From Micromonosporaceae bacterium (lineage in GTDB: Bacteria; Actinomycetota; Actinomycetes; Mycobacteriales; Micromonosporaceae), in the NCBI GenBank assembly GCA_019690055.1, contig JADGGF010000003.1, forward strand, positions 1 through 32,242: 32,242 nucleotides of DNA. Direction: 5' to 3'. Shown here piece by piece: positions 1 to 6,686 of the stretch. How positions within the stretch are numbered: the first letter of the stretch is position 1; every line of letters starts with the position of its first letter. Under the pieces are notes generated by a model that saw only the letters and a program-made list of their open reading frames with translations, ran no database searches and was not told where the DNA came from. The position numbers and the translations under genes are program-made.

Positions 1-906
1 CCTCCGGCCCGCTCCGGTCCGGGTCGGCCCGGCCGGAGCCGTGGCCGTTCGGCCCGCCCGCGGTCCCGGGAGCCGAAGGAGGAGTCCGGGCCGGTCGTGC
101 CGGTTCGGCGCATGCTCTCGCTGGCGATCGGCGGGTTCGCCCTGCTGCTCGCCTTCGGCATCGTGATCGGGTCTCAGGCGACGCAGACCGGGTTCACGCT
201 GGTCGTGTTCGGCGCCCAGATGCTGTTCGTGCTCGCCTGGACGGTGGCGAGCCGGCCCCCGAGCCCGGGGGTCGTTGCCGTGGTCGGCCTGCTCGCCGCC
301 GCCGGTTCGGGTATCGCGGTGAACCTGCCCGTCCAGGCCTCGCTGTACCCCATCGCGTACGTCATCGCCGGCGGCTTGTTCGCGGCCGTGATCGGTCAGC
401 TCGCCCTCCGCGGGGGCCGGGCCGGCGTGACCGAGTCGCTGGGCGTGACCGTGGTGGTCGTCGTCGGCGTGTGCGCCTTCGCCTGCCTGCCGGTGCTCTC
501 GCGCCAGCCGTTGGGTGACCAGGTCCTGCTCACGGCGATGGCGGCGGTCGGCGTCGGGATCGCCACCGCCCGCTGGTGCGACGTCATCGCCGCGGCGCCC
601 CGTATCTCTCCGCAGGTCCCGCGCGGATCGACGGGTGTCATAGCCGGCGCGATGACCGGCACCGCGGCGGGGGCGGTGGCGGGCGGCCTCGTCGATGGCC
701 TCAGCACCCTCAACGGCGCGCTCACCGGCATGGCGGTCGTGCTCGTCGCCGTGATCGTCGACCTCGGCACCGGCTACGCGGAGGCCGGGCGCCAGCTCGA
801 GGGCGATGCCCCGTTCATGTGGCTCGCCCGGCACCTGCAGGGCCCGCTCGGCGCGTTCGCCTTCGCCGCCCCGGTCACGTATGTGGTGACCGCGATCCTG
901 CGCTAG
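1..906 (+). CDS. Polytopic membrane protein of unknown function (5' end outside window)
   Basis: I do not recognise the family. From about position 109 the product is a chain of roughly eight hydrophobic segments separated by short loops, so it is an integral membrane protein. The frame is open to the first base, and the 32 codons before the GTG at 97 are Pro/Arg/Ser-rich with G/C-rich third positions, which looks like a basic cytoplasmic tail of a longer protein. The alternative is a start at GTG 97 (269 aa), where AAGGAGGAG at 76-84 would serve as a ribosome binding site 12 bases away. I prefer the longer reading but cannot settle it here. The gene is followed by a hairpin at 913-938 and by an LmeA-type gene on the same strand. 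No catalytic motif is visible. Confidence 0.7.
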   Translation, partial: PPARSGPGRPGRSRGRSARPRSREPKEESGPVVPVRRMLSLAIGGFALLLAFGIVIGSQATQTGFTLVVFGAQMLFVLAWTVASRPPSPGVVAVVGLLAAAGSGIAVNLPVQASLYPIAYVIAGGLFAAVIGQLALRGGRAGVTESLGVTVVVVVGVCAFACLPVLSRQPLGDQVLLTAMAAVGVGIATARWCDVIAAAPRISPQVPRGSTGVIAGAMTGTAAGAVAGGLVDGLSTLNGALTGMAVVLVAVIVDLGTGYAEAGRQLEGDAPFMWLARHLQGPLGAFAFAAPVTYVVTAILR

Positions 907-912
907 GCGGCC

Positions 913-938
913 CGGCGCCCGTGCATCGTGGGGCGCCG
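913..938 (+). terminator. Candidate terminator hairpin after the first membrane protein
   Basis: Eight-base perfect arms (CGGCGCCC at 913-920 and GGGCGCCG at 931-938) enclose a ten-base loop, starting seven bases after the TAG stop. There is no T-run, which is usual for actinobacterial terminators. Confidence 0.5.
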
Positions 939-1067
939 CCGGATGGCGCCCGGCGTGCCCGGTACGACGCCCGGTGTGGCGCGGAACTCGTACGGTCGGC
1001 CCAACCGGGTGTGTGATGAAGCGTGGTGATCGACGCAGCCAGGGGAACACCGAGCCAGGGGGACACA

Positions 1068-1859
1068 GTGGCGGGACCGAGCGTGGGGCACCGGCGCCGG
1101 CCGGGCCGGTGGCAGGCCGTCCTCGGCATCGTCCTGATCCTGGCCGTGGTGCTGGTCGTCGCCGACCGGGCGGCCTCGGCGGTCGCGGCGAACCAGCTGC
1201 AGGCGCGGGTGGCCCAGGAGCTGCAGGCCCGGCAGGTCGGCTACGCCTCGCTGGACGTGACGGTAGCGGGCGTGCCGTTCCTGACGCAGGTCGCGCGGGG
1301 CCGTTTCGAGTCGATCAGCATCGACATGACCGATGTCCGGCTGCACTCCGGTGACCTCGAGGCGACGCTTCCGGCGCTACACGTGGTGGCCACGGAGGTG
1401 CAGGCCAACGCGGCGGCGGTGGCTCGTGGCGACGCCTCCGTCGTGGCCGAGCGGGTCGTCGGCCGGGCGGTCGTCTCGTACGCCGGGCTGACCGGCCTGG
1501 TCGACCTGCAGGAGTACTCCATCAGCGACGTGACGTTCGCCGAGAGCGCGGGCGCGTTGCGCGCGAGCGCGACCGTGAATGTCGTCGGGTTGAGCCTGCC
1601 CATCGAAGCGACGGCGGAGGTGTCGTTGCAGGACGGGCAGATCAACCTGCGGTTTCGGGACGCCGGGGCGGTGGGACTGGAGGTCCCGGAGGCCGCGTTG
1701 GGCATCCTGGACGCGCTGGCCAACGCGGTCATCGTCGTGGCCATGCCGCCCCTGCCCTTCGACATCACGCTCGACACGCTCGAGGTGACCCCGGGTGGGC
1801 TTCGCATCGGCGCCATCGGCCGCGACATCACGCTCGTCCAGCCGGCTCGCGCGGGGTGA
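1068..1859 (+). CDS. LmeA-type DUF2993 family envelope protein
   Basis: The product has a basic N-terminus, one hydrophobic segment at about residues 17-34, then a soluble domain that should lie outside the membrane. The domain alternates short beta-like stretches and ends with a conserved-looking LPFDITLDTLEVTPGGL segment, as in DUF2993 proteins. The best studied member, mycobacterial LmeA, helps elongate lipomannan and binds lipids; whether this protein acts on the same glycolipid is inference. I chose GTG 1068 because AGGGGGA lies at 1057-1063; a GTG at 1023 in the same frame would add 15 residues without a better binding site. Length from 1068 is 263 aa, normal for the family. Confidence 0.75.
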   Translation: MAGPSVGHRRRPGRWQAVLGIVLILAVVLVVADRAASAVAANQLQARVAQELQARQVGYASLDVTVAGVPFLTQVARGRFESISIDMTDVRLHSGDLEATLPALHVVATEVQANAAAVARGDASVVAERVVGRAVVSYAGLTGLVDLQEYSISDVTFAESAGALRASATVNVVGLSLPIEATAEVSLQDGQINLRFRDAGAVGLEVPEAALGILDALANAVIVVAMPPLPFDITLDTLEVTPGGLRIGAIGRDITLVQPARAG

Positions 1860-1877
1860 CGGCGACCAACCCGCGCG
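1848..1877 (+). terminator. Candidate terminator overlapping the stop codon of the DUF2993 gene
   Basis: CGCGCGGG (1848-1855) pairs perfectly with CCCGCGCG (1870-1877) across a 14-base loop that contains the TGA stop. It would separate this gene from the sulfur unit downstream. No T-run. Confidence 0.4.
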
Positions 1878-1987
1878 GTGCCACCACCCGCTGGCGGCGC
1901 CCTCGGCCCGCCCGACCGGGGTCGTCACTCACCGTCGATGAGTTCTCACCATCCGGTCAGCTTGGTGGCCATGGTGGCGGGCGCTGG

Positions 1988-1993
1988 TAGCCT
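1988..1993 (+). promoter_or_regulatory. -10 box of leaderless promoter for the Cys leader peptide
   Basis: TAGCCT fits TANNNT and ends eight bases before the ATG at 2002, so transcription should begin at or next to that ATG. The best -35-like match is TTGGTG at 1962-1967, but its 20-base spacer is long. Confidence 0.5.
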
Positions 1994-2001
1994 GCTCTGT
2001 C

Positions 2002-2076
2002 ATGGGCACCCTGCTCACCAAGCGGCGCGCGGTCGACCTGTGCCGTGTGGCCACGTGCCTGTGTCCCCGCCACTGA
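2002..2076 (+). CDS. Ms5788A-type Cys-rich leader peptide (24 aa)
   Basis: A 24-codon reading frame starts MGTLLTKRRAVDLCR and carries three cysteines near its end in a CRVATCLCPRH tail (codons 14, 19 and 21). This matches the conserved actinobacterial leader peptides found before sulfur genes; in Mycobacterium smegmatis the Ms5788A leader precedes a cysA/sseC pair of the same kind as the one found here. Known role of that family: when cysteine is scarce, ribosomes stall on the Cys codons and downstream translation rises. Here the leader looks leaderless (TAGCCT eight bases upstream) and is followed by two hairpins and a 200-base gap to the sulfurtransferase start. It is a regulatory peptide, not an enzyme. 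The family assignment rests on the RRAVDLCRVA core plus context. Confidence 0.85.
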   Translation: MGTLLTKRRAVDLCRVATCLCPRH

Positions 2077-2085
2077 GGGCGGTGT

Positions 2086-2131
2086 CGCGCGGCTGAACCG
2101 CGCGTGATCTCTATCCGACGATCGTTCGTCG
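2086..2131 (+). promoter_or_regulatory. Two hairpins in the leader region of the sulfurtransferase operon
   Basis: Hairpin 1: CGCGCGG (2086-2092), loop CTGAA, CCGCGCG (2098-2104), a perfect 7-bp stem that begins nine bases after the leader stop codon. Hairpin 2: CGACGA (2116-2121), loop TCGT, TCGTCG (2126-2131). A ribosome that finishes the leader would disturb hairpin 1, while one stalled at the Cys codons would leave it to form. Neither is followed by a T-run. Role in attenuation is inferred from the leader. Confidence 0.5.
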
Positions 2132-2276
2132 TCTGTGCCCACGGAGATCCTCCCACTCGCCACGCTCAGCCTGATGCGGCTGGCCGTCCGCTCGGCTGCG
2201 TTCGTTCTGCAAATCCACGTTCATCCATCTCAATGACCATCCGTACCCGACCATCAGCACCAGCGAGGGAGTCAGC

Positions 2277-3125
2277 ATGAGCCGCGAGAACGCGCTCGTC
2301 AGCGCCGACTGGGCCGAGAAGAACCTCGGCGCGGCCGGCATCGTCTTCGTCGAGGTCGACGAGGACACCACCGCCTACGACGCCGGACACATCCCCGGCG
2401 CCGTGAAGCTCGACTGGAAGAAGGACCTGCAGGACCCGGTGCGCCGGGACTTCGTCAACAAGCAGCAGTTCGAGGCGCTGCTCTCGGCGCGGGGCATCAG
2501 CAACGACGACCTCGTGATCCTCTACGGCGGCAACAACAACTGGTTCGCCGCGTACGCGTACTGGTACTTCAAGCTCTACGGCCACGAGAAGGTGCGGCTG
2601 CTCGACGGTGGCCGCAAGAAGTGGGAGCTGGACAACCGTCCGCTGACCACGGAGGTGCCGACGCGGCCGGCCACCACGTACGTCGCCGCCGAGCCGGACC
2701 TGTCCATCCGCGCCTTCCGCGACGAGGTGGTGGCGGCCATCGGAACCAAGAACTTGGTCGATGTTCGCTCGCCCGACGAGTACGCCGGTCGACTGCTGGC
2801 CCCGGCGCACCTGCCGCAGGAGGTGGCGCAGCGGCCGGGCCACATCCCGACCGCGATCAACGTTCCCTGGTCGAAGGCCGCCAACGAGGACGGCACCTTC
2901 AAGTCCGACGAGGAACTGCGGGCCCTCTACGAGGCGGCCGGTCTCGACGGGTCCAAGCCGACCATCGCCTACTGCCGGATCGGTGAGCGCTCGTCGCACA
3001 CCTGGTTCGTGCTGCGGGAGCTGCTCGGCCACCAGGACGTGAAGAACTACGACGGTTCCTGGACCGAGTACGGCTCGCTCGTGGGCGTTCCCGTGGTGCT
3101 CGGCGACCAGCCCGGCACGGCCTGA
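2277..3125 (+). CDS. Thiosulfate sulfurtransferase, tandem rhodanese domains (CysA2/SseA type)
   Basis: A 282-aa protein with two rhodanese domains, about residues 1-130 (inactive copy) and 145-282 (catalytic). The active-site loop is CRIGERS, with the nucleophilic Cys at residue 233; CRxGxR/T is the pattern of thiosulfate:cyanide sulfurtransferases, which pass a sulfane sulfur from thiosulfate to an acceptor through a Cys persulfide. The N-terminal DxxHIPGAVKLDW stretch is typical of the first domain. Length fits the family, and no signal peptide is seen, so it is cytoplasmic. GAGGGAG at 2265-2271 lies five bases before ATG 2277. It follows the Cys-rich leader by 200 bases and is followed 17 bases later by the DUF1416 gene, the same pair as cysA2 and sseC2 in mycobacteria. 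Expression is probably raised by cysteine shortage. Confidence 0.92.
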   Translation: MSRENALVSADWAEKNLGAAGIVFVEVDEDTTAYDAGHIPGAVKLDWKKDLQDPVRRDFVNKQQFEALLSARGISNDDLVILYGGNNNWFAAYAYWYFKLYGHEKVRLLDGGRKKWELDNRPLTTEVPTRPATTYVAAEPDLSIRAFRDEVVAAIGTKNLVDVRSPDEYAGRLLAPAHLPQEVAQRPGHIPTAINVPWSKAANEDGTFKSDEELRALYEAAGLDGSKPTIAYCRIGERSSHTWFVLRELLGHQDVKNYDGSWTEYGSLVGVPVVLGDQPGTA

Positions 3126-3142
3126 ACTACTGGAGGATGTCC

Positions 3143-3499
3143 ATGTCTGTGAGCACGACCTCCCCCGCCGCGGGGCTCGCCTCCGCCGCCGACGCGAGCT
3201 GCGGCGCCCCGGCGCAGGACCTGCCCCTGCCGTCGAGCGTCGATCTGACCAAGGAGACGGTGATCAGCGGCGTGGTGACCGTGGGCGACCAGCCGGTCCC
3301 CGGCGCCTACGTGCGGCTCCTCGACGCGACCGGAGAGTTCGCGGCTGAGGTGGTCACCTCGGCCGCCGGCCAGTTCCGGTTCTTCGCGGCGCCGGGCACA
3401 TGGACGCTGCGGGCGCTGTCCCGCGCCGGCACCGGTGACATCCAGGTGACGGCCGACCGCGGCATCACCGAGGTGACGCTGGCCCTGGCCGCGGCCTGA
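3143..3499 (+). CDS. DUF1416 domain protein (SseC-like)
   Basis: A 118-aa protein whose second half (residues 35-118) reads as a beta-sandwich of the carboxypeptidase-regulatory type, with the phrases VISGVVTVGDQPVPGAYVRL and GQFRFFAAPGTWTLRAL. This is DUF1416, which in actinobacteria almost always sits behind a rhodanese gene (sseC in mycobacteria); its biochemical role is unknown to me. A single CGAP cysteine lies near residue 19. I chose ATG 3143 because GGAGG (3132-3136) is six bases upstream; ATG 3137 in the same frame touches that site and is unlikely. It is 17 bases behind the sulfurtransferase and should be on the same mRNA. A palindrome (TGACCGTACGGTCA, 3497-3510) overlaps its stop codon. 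Confidence 0.85.
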   Translation: MSVSTTSPAAGLASAADASCGAPAQDLPLPSSVDLTKETVISGVVTVGDQPVPGAYVRLLDATGEFAAEVVTSAAGQFRFFAAPGTWTLRALSRAGTGDIQVTADRGITEVTLALAAA

Positions 3500-3510
3500 C
3501 CGTACGGTCA

Positions 3511-3560
3511 CATCCGGGCGCCGGCATCAGTCCGGGGGCTGGCACCGATCCGAGGGCTGG
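3511..3560. repeat. Degenerate 18-bp tandem repeat after the DUF1416 gene
   Basis: Three units, 14, 18 and 18 bases long, start at 3511, 3525 and 3543 and follow the pattern CAYCNGTCCGGGGGCTGG loosely; the last two match at 14 of 18 positions. They lie between the stop codon and the terminator. Confidence 0.5.
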
Positions 3561-3602
3561 TTCGTGGGAGCCCGACGGTCCGCCGTCGCGGCTCCCACGA
3601 GC
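3560..3602 (+). terminator. Strong terminator of the sulfurtransferase-DUF1416 operon
   Basis: A long hairpin: GTGGGAGCC (3564-3572) pairs with GGCTCCCAC (3590-3598), extended outward by four more pairs including one G-T, and inward by CGACGG/CCGTCG around a TCCG loop with one bulged C (3589). About 19 pairs in total. No T-run. Confidence 0.75.
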
Positions 3603-3733
3603 ATGCCGGCCCGTCGCGGGCGTCCGCGACCGTACGCCGTACCCGTCGGGAGCTTCGGTGACGCCCGTCATGGCTGCGGTGCATGGCGCGTCGGCCCGCC
3701 CGGGGTCGGCGCAGCCCGTGGCAAGATGAGCGC

Positions 3734-4573
3734 GTGACGCCACCCGCCAGCGATTCGTGGACACCGCGCCCGTCCACGGATCGACGAGCATCGCGCGGGT
3801 GGCTCCGGGCCCTCGGTGTCGTCTGGTTGGTGGTGCTGCTGGTCAGCGGGTGGTGGGGGCTGACCCACCCCTCGCCCACCGACCGGGAGCAGACGACCGT
3901 GACGGCCGCGCGGCCGGTGGTGGACGAGGCGATCGCCCGGGTGGCCGCCGCCGCGACGACGAACGGCGGCGGGGTGGTGGCGGTCGCCGGCTTCGAGCGC
4001 ATCGGCACGTGCGACGTCAGCGTGTTCCGGGAGGGTGCGCGCTACCGGCGGGTGCTCGTGGCGGTGGTCCCCCCTGGTTCGGAGGCCGACCTGCTGGTCC
4101 GGGTCGCGGATGCCCTGCCGGCCAGCTACCGGGCGGTGGTCAGTCGCGGGGACAGCCCCCGGCTGACCGCCGACGCCGGGTTCTGGGTCCTGCTCACCGG
4201 CCGCGTGGTCGCGCCGGGCGAGGTCAGCTTCGTTGCCGACACCGGCGACTGCCGGCCCGCTGGTGACCCCGACACCGCCGACCCGGTCCCGTCCGTGCCG
4301 GCCGCGGCGATCACGCAGGTGCTGTCCCGGTTGGGTCTGGGGACCGGCACCCGGACGACCGCCTCGGTGGCCTGTGTGGACGGCGGGTCGTTCGGCACGG
4401 TCGAGGTGCGCGCCGACCCGTACGGCGGCAACCTCGTCGACGCGTTGGCCGACCTGGACGTCACGGTGGTCGTACGGTCGCCGCGCCTGTACGCCTTCCG
4501 CAGCGGGGACACCCAGGTCGCCATCCGCGCGCACGACAACGCCACCGTGGTCACCGCCACCACCGGGTGCTGA
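3734..4573 (+). CDS. Membrane-anchored extracytoplasmic protein of unknown function
   Basis: I do not recognise the family. The 279-aa product has a short cytoplasmic tail, one membrane segment at about residues 26-42 (LGVVWLVVLLVSGWWGL), then a soluble domain of some 235 residues that should face outward. It holds exactly four cysteines, in GTCDVS, TGDCRPAG, SVACVDG and as the last residue, an even number suited to two disulfides. I chose GTG 3734 because CAAGAT at 3722-3727 ends six bases upstream, the leaderless spacing seen elsewhere here; a GTG at 3683 in frame lacks such a signal. It is convergent with the DsrE gene. It could be a sensor or assembly factor, but nothing in the sequence decides this. 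Confidence 0.75.
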   Translation: MTPPASDSWTPRPSTDRRASRGWLRALGVVWLVVLLVSGWWGLTHPSPTDREQTTVTAARPVVDEAIARVAAAATTNGGGVVAVAGFERIGTCDVSVFREGARYRRVLVAVVPPGSEADLLVRVADALPASYRAVVSRGDSPRLTADAGFWVLLTGRVVAPGEVSFVADTGDCRPAGDPDTADPVPSVPAAAITQVLSRLGLGTGTRTTASVACVDGGSFGTVEVRADPYGGNLVDALADLDVTVVVRSPRLYAFRSGDTQVAIRAHDNATVVTATTGC

Positions 4574-4629
4574 CCCTGACCCGAGTCCCCTGACCGGTCC
4601 CCCGACCGACGCTGTCGCCCGCCGGTGGC

Positions 4630-4995
4630 TCAGTACACCAGGGCCTGCGCGCCGTCGGCGGTGATCTCCTCAACGAACGTGGTCGATCCGGCGATCCGGA
4701 TGCCCGGGATCACGGCGTCCGCGGTGATCTGGCGTCGCGCCGCGCATTGCGTGCACAGCGTGACGGTGCCCGCCTCCAGTACGGCCGCGAGCAGATCCGG
4801 CAACGGCGCGGCGTGCGGGAGCGTGAACGTCTCGGCTCGACCGGGCAGCGCGAACCACGACGCCTCCCCGGTCAGCCACAGTGAGACGCTGATGCCCGAC
4901 GCGGCCGCCGTGGCGGCTACCGTGAACGCCTGGGAGCAGCGCTCGGGTGCGTCGGCACCGGCCGTCACCTTCACCACCAGGGACCGTGTCGCCAT
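4630..4995 (-). CDS. DsrE family protein
   Basis: A 121-aa protein (from ATG 4995) with the small alpha/beta fold of DsrE/TusD proteins: an N-terminal strand SLVVKVTAGADAPERC, a central ISVSLWLTGEASW, and the conserved LCTQCAARRQI segment with a CxxC pair. Members handle sulfane sulfur or act as small redox/sulfur carriers; here the nearby sulfurtransferase operon suggests a place in sulfur trafficking, but that is inference. The start at 4995 is preceded on the minus strand by TAGGCT with a 7-base gap, the leaderless pattern; an upstream in-frame start at 5013 would run through that box. It is divergent from the 49-aa miniprotein and shares a compact back-to-back promoter region with it. Confidence 0.85.
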   Translation of the reverse strand: MATRSLVVKVTAGADAPERCSQAFTVAATAAASGISVSLWLTGEASWFALPGRAETFTLPHAAPLPDLLAAVLEAGTVTLCTQCAARRQITADAVIPGIRIAGSTTFVEEITADGAQALVY

Positions 4996-5000
4996 GGGGT

Positions 5001-5031
5001 CCAGCCTAGGCAATGCCGGCCAGCCTAGACT
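5001..5031. promoter_or_regulatory. Back-to-back leaderless promoters between dsrE-like and miniprotein genes
   Basis: Minus-strand -10 box TAGGCT (complement of 5003-5008) serves ATG 4995; plus-strand -10 box TAGACT (5026-5031) serves ATG 5039. The boxes are 17 bases apart, so each lies where the other's -35 element would be. Both sit on copies of a CCAGCCTAG direct repeat (5001-5009 and 5020-5028). Confidence 0.55.
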
Positions 5032-5038
5032 CCTGCGT

Positions 5039-5082
5039 ATGACTGAGATCGGGCCTGTCCATGACTGAGATCGGGTTTGTCA
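5039..5082 (+). repeat. 22-bp tandem duplication of a start-codon region
   Basis: The sequence ATGACTGAGATCGGG occurs at 5039 and again at 5061, as two head-to-tail 22-base units that differ only in CCTGTCC versus TTTGTCA at their ends. Because 22 is not a multiple of three, the first ATG opens a 9-codon frame (5039-5068) that ends in a TGA overlapping the second start. Confidence 0.85.
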
Positions 5083-5210
5083 GCCTGCTCGTGGCGGGGT
5101 TTGGCGCGCTGGCGGGCGCGCTGGCCTACCTCGGTGTCCGTTTCGCCACGCACTCGGCCGCGGGGCGGCCCGTCGGGCGGGCCCACGACGCCGGGCAGGG
5201 CCGGCCGTGA
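5061..5210 (+). CDS. 49-aa single-pass membrane miniprotein
   Basis: A 49-codon frame begins MTEIGFVSLLVAGFGALAG and continues as one hydrophobic helix to about residue 27, then a hydrophilic, Arg/Gly-rich tail ending GQGRP. Third positions are G/C-rich, and the TGA at 5208-5210 overlaps the GTG start of nitrobindin (GTGA), so the two are translationally coupled. I know no function. There is no good ribosome binding site just upstream; instead the mRNA probably starts at the duplicated ATG at 5039 (TAGACT box seven bases before it), and the short 9-codon frame from there overlaps this start, so re-initiation may supply ribosomes. It may act as a membrane partner of nitrobindin, which is speculation from coupling. 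Confidence 0.65.
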   Translation: MTEIGFVSLLVAGFGALAGALAYLGVRFATHSAAGRPVGRAHDAGQGRP

Positions 5211-5791
5211 CCGGCGCTCCTCCGTCCTATTGGGATGCTCCCGATCCCGGCGACTACCCGTACCCGGACTCGCATGACCTGCGGGTCGGTCCACCGCTGC
5301 ACAAGGCGGTGCAGCGTCTGCTGCCGTTCATCGGCGTGTGGCGCGGTCGCGGTGGCGGGGAGTATCCAACGATCGAACCATTCGAGTATGCGCAGGAGAT
5401 TCGCATCAGTCACGACGGGCGGCCGTTCGTCGCCTACGAGTCGCGGGCCTGGCTCGTGACGCCGGACGGCGAAAAGATCCGACCCGCCGCGCGGGAGGTC
5501 GGCTGGTGGCGGCCGGTCCTGGACGCCAACGGCAACGCGACCAACGAGATCGAAGCTCTCTTCTGCACGCCGAACGGCATCATGGAGTTCTACATTGGAC
5601 GCATCGACGGTGTGAAGCTGGAGATGGCGACCGACGCCGTGATCCGCACGGCCACGGCCAAGGAGGTCACCGCCGGGCAGCGCCTGTACGGCATCGTCGA
5701 TCGGGATCTGCTCTACGCCCAGGACATGGCTGCCGTGGGCCAGCCCATGTCCACCCACCTGGCCGCCCGCCTGCGCCGCATCGCCGGCTGA
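5207..5791 (+). CDS. Nitrobindin family heme-binding beta-barrel protein (DUF1794/FABP-like)
   Basis: A 194-aa protein with the nitrobindin signature near residue 43 (GVWRGRGGGEYPTI) and the closing motif STHLAARLRR with His184, the position of the heme ligand in Mycobacterium tuberculosis Rv2717c. Nitrobindins are ten-stranded barrels that bind ferric heme and react with NO or peroxynitrite; both key features are present, so heme binding is likely here. No signal peptide or membrane segment. The N-terminal 35 residues are Pro/Asp/Tyr-rich and not part of the barrel. GTG 5207 overlaps the stop of the 49-aa miniprotein, which explains the weak binding site. A hairpin at 5788-5809 overlaps the stop and separates it from the convergent channel gene. 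Confidence 0.88.
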   Translation: MTGAPPSYWDAPDPGDYPYPDSHDLRVGPPLHKAVQRLLPFIGVWRGRGGGEYPTIEPFEYAQEIRISHDGRPFVAYESRAWLVTPDGEKIRPAAREVGWWRPVLDANGNATNEIEALFCTPNGIMEFYIGRIDGVKLEMATDAVIRTATAKEVTAGQRLYGIVDRDLLYAQDMAAVGQPMSTHLAARLRRIAG

Positions 5792-5809
5792 CCCCGTCGG
5801 GGTGGTCAG
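5788..5809. terminator. Bidirectional terminator between nitrobindin and channel genes
   Basis: CTGACC (5788-5793) pairs with GGTCAG (5804-5809), continuing as CC/GG with a bulged T and a small GTCGG loop. It overlaps the TGA of nitrobindin and lies five bases beyond the end of the convergent gene. Confidence 0.5.
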
Positions 5810-5813
5810 GACG

Positions 5814-6674
5814 TCACTTGCGCTCGGCCTGGCCCTCCGGCCGGTTGGTGGCCGCCTGGGGCTGCCCCTCCGGCCGGGTGGTTGCCGCCTGGGGGCGCGC
5901 GTCGGACGGCATGGTCCGGCCGTACGCCGGCTGACCGAACTCGGCCGGTTCGTTGCGGTCCCGCTCGCTCGGGGGCGCCGACGGCCGGCGATTCGCGCGG
6001 ACCCGGCCGGTCGCCATTGACGTCTCCATCTCGGCACGGTTGAGCATTCGCTCCCATCGGTGCTGCATGGGTTTGATCAGGCCACCGCCGAGACCGACCA
6101 CGATCACGCCGACGATCGCGGCGAGCAGCGCCCAGAGTACGGGCGTGATCACCGCGTTCGCCACATCGATCTGGGTGAGCGCGGCGAAGAGGCCGAGAAC
6201 GATGACGGCCGCCTGGGCGGCCGTGGCGATCGCCCGACCGTAGCTGACGCCGCCCAGGACGCCGGAGATCGCGTCCTTGACCCAGCCGGCGATCGCGGCG
6301 GCGACTACCACGATCACGATGGCGACGAACAGTTTCGGCAGCCACTCGATCACGCGGGAGATGAGATTGCTGATGGGGTTCGGCCCGAAGATGCCGAAGG
6401 CGAGCTGGAGCACGAGCAGCAGGAAGGCGAGCATCACCAACTGGGCGGTGACGTCGCTGGCGGTCCGCTGGCCCAGCATCCGGTTCAGCCCGCCGCGCTC
6501 GGCTGCCCGGTCGTAGCCAACCCGACGCAGGAGGGCGCCGAGGAGCTTGCGGATCCACCGGGCAACGAGCCAGCCGAGCCCGATGATCGCCAGGAAGATG
6601 ACGACCTTGATGGCGACGTTGACCACGTTGTCGACGACGCCTGCGACCCCACCGCCGTCCGCTGCGTACACCAT
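5814..6674 (-). CDS. TM-helix-repeat mechanosensitive-channel-like membrane protein
   Basis: A 286-aa protein with at least four hydrophobic segments within residues 15-200 and amphipathic repeats such as VIEWLPKLFVAIVIVVVAAAIAGWVKD, the form of the conserved TM-helix family related to MscS-type channels. It lacks the cytoplasmic beta and alpha/beta vestibule of true MscS, so gating function is uncertain. The last 85 residues are hydrophilic, rich in Arg/Pro/Gln, and contain an 11-residue duplication (RPEGQPQAAT-like) encoded by two 33-bp units near 5833 and 5866. The start at 6674 has TACGCT six bases upstream on the minus strand, so it is probably leaderless. It lies 60 bases after the PLP-enzyme gene on the same strand. 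Confidence 0.8.
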   Translation of the reverse strand: MVYAADGGGVAGVVDNVVNVAIKVVIFLAIIGLGWLVARWIRKLLGALLRRVGYDRAAERGGLNRMLGQRTASDVTAQLVMLAFLLLVLQLAFGIFGPNPISNLISRVIEWLPKLFVAIVIVVVAAAIAGWVKDAISGVLGGVSYGRAIATAAQAAVIVLGLFAALTQIDVANAVITPVLWALLAAIVGVIVVGLGGGLIKPMQHRWERMLNRAEMETSMATGRVRANRRPSAPPSERDRNEPAEFGQPAYGRTMPSDARPQAATTRPEGQPQAATNRPEGQAERK

Positions 6675-6680
6675 GCGGTC

Positions 6681-6686
6681 AGCGTA
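6681..6686 (-). promoter_or_regulatory. -10 box of the channel-like gene
   Basis: TACGCT on the minus strand ends six bases before ATG 6674; start site expected at the ATG. Confidence 0.45.

Noticed and set aside
3497..3510. 14-bp palindrome TGACCGTACGGTCA over the DUF1416 stop
   Set aside because: CCGTACGG-type palindromes recur within coding sequence (for example in deoA near 25282), so I take it as a common word rather than an operator.
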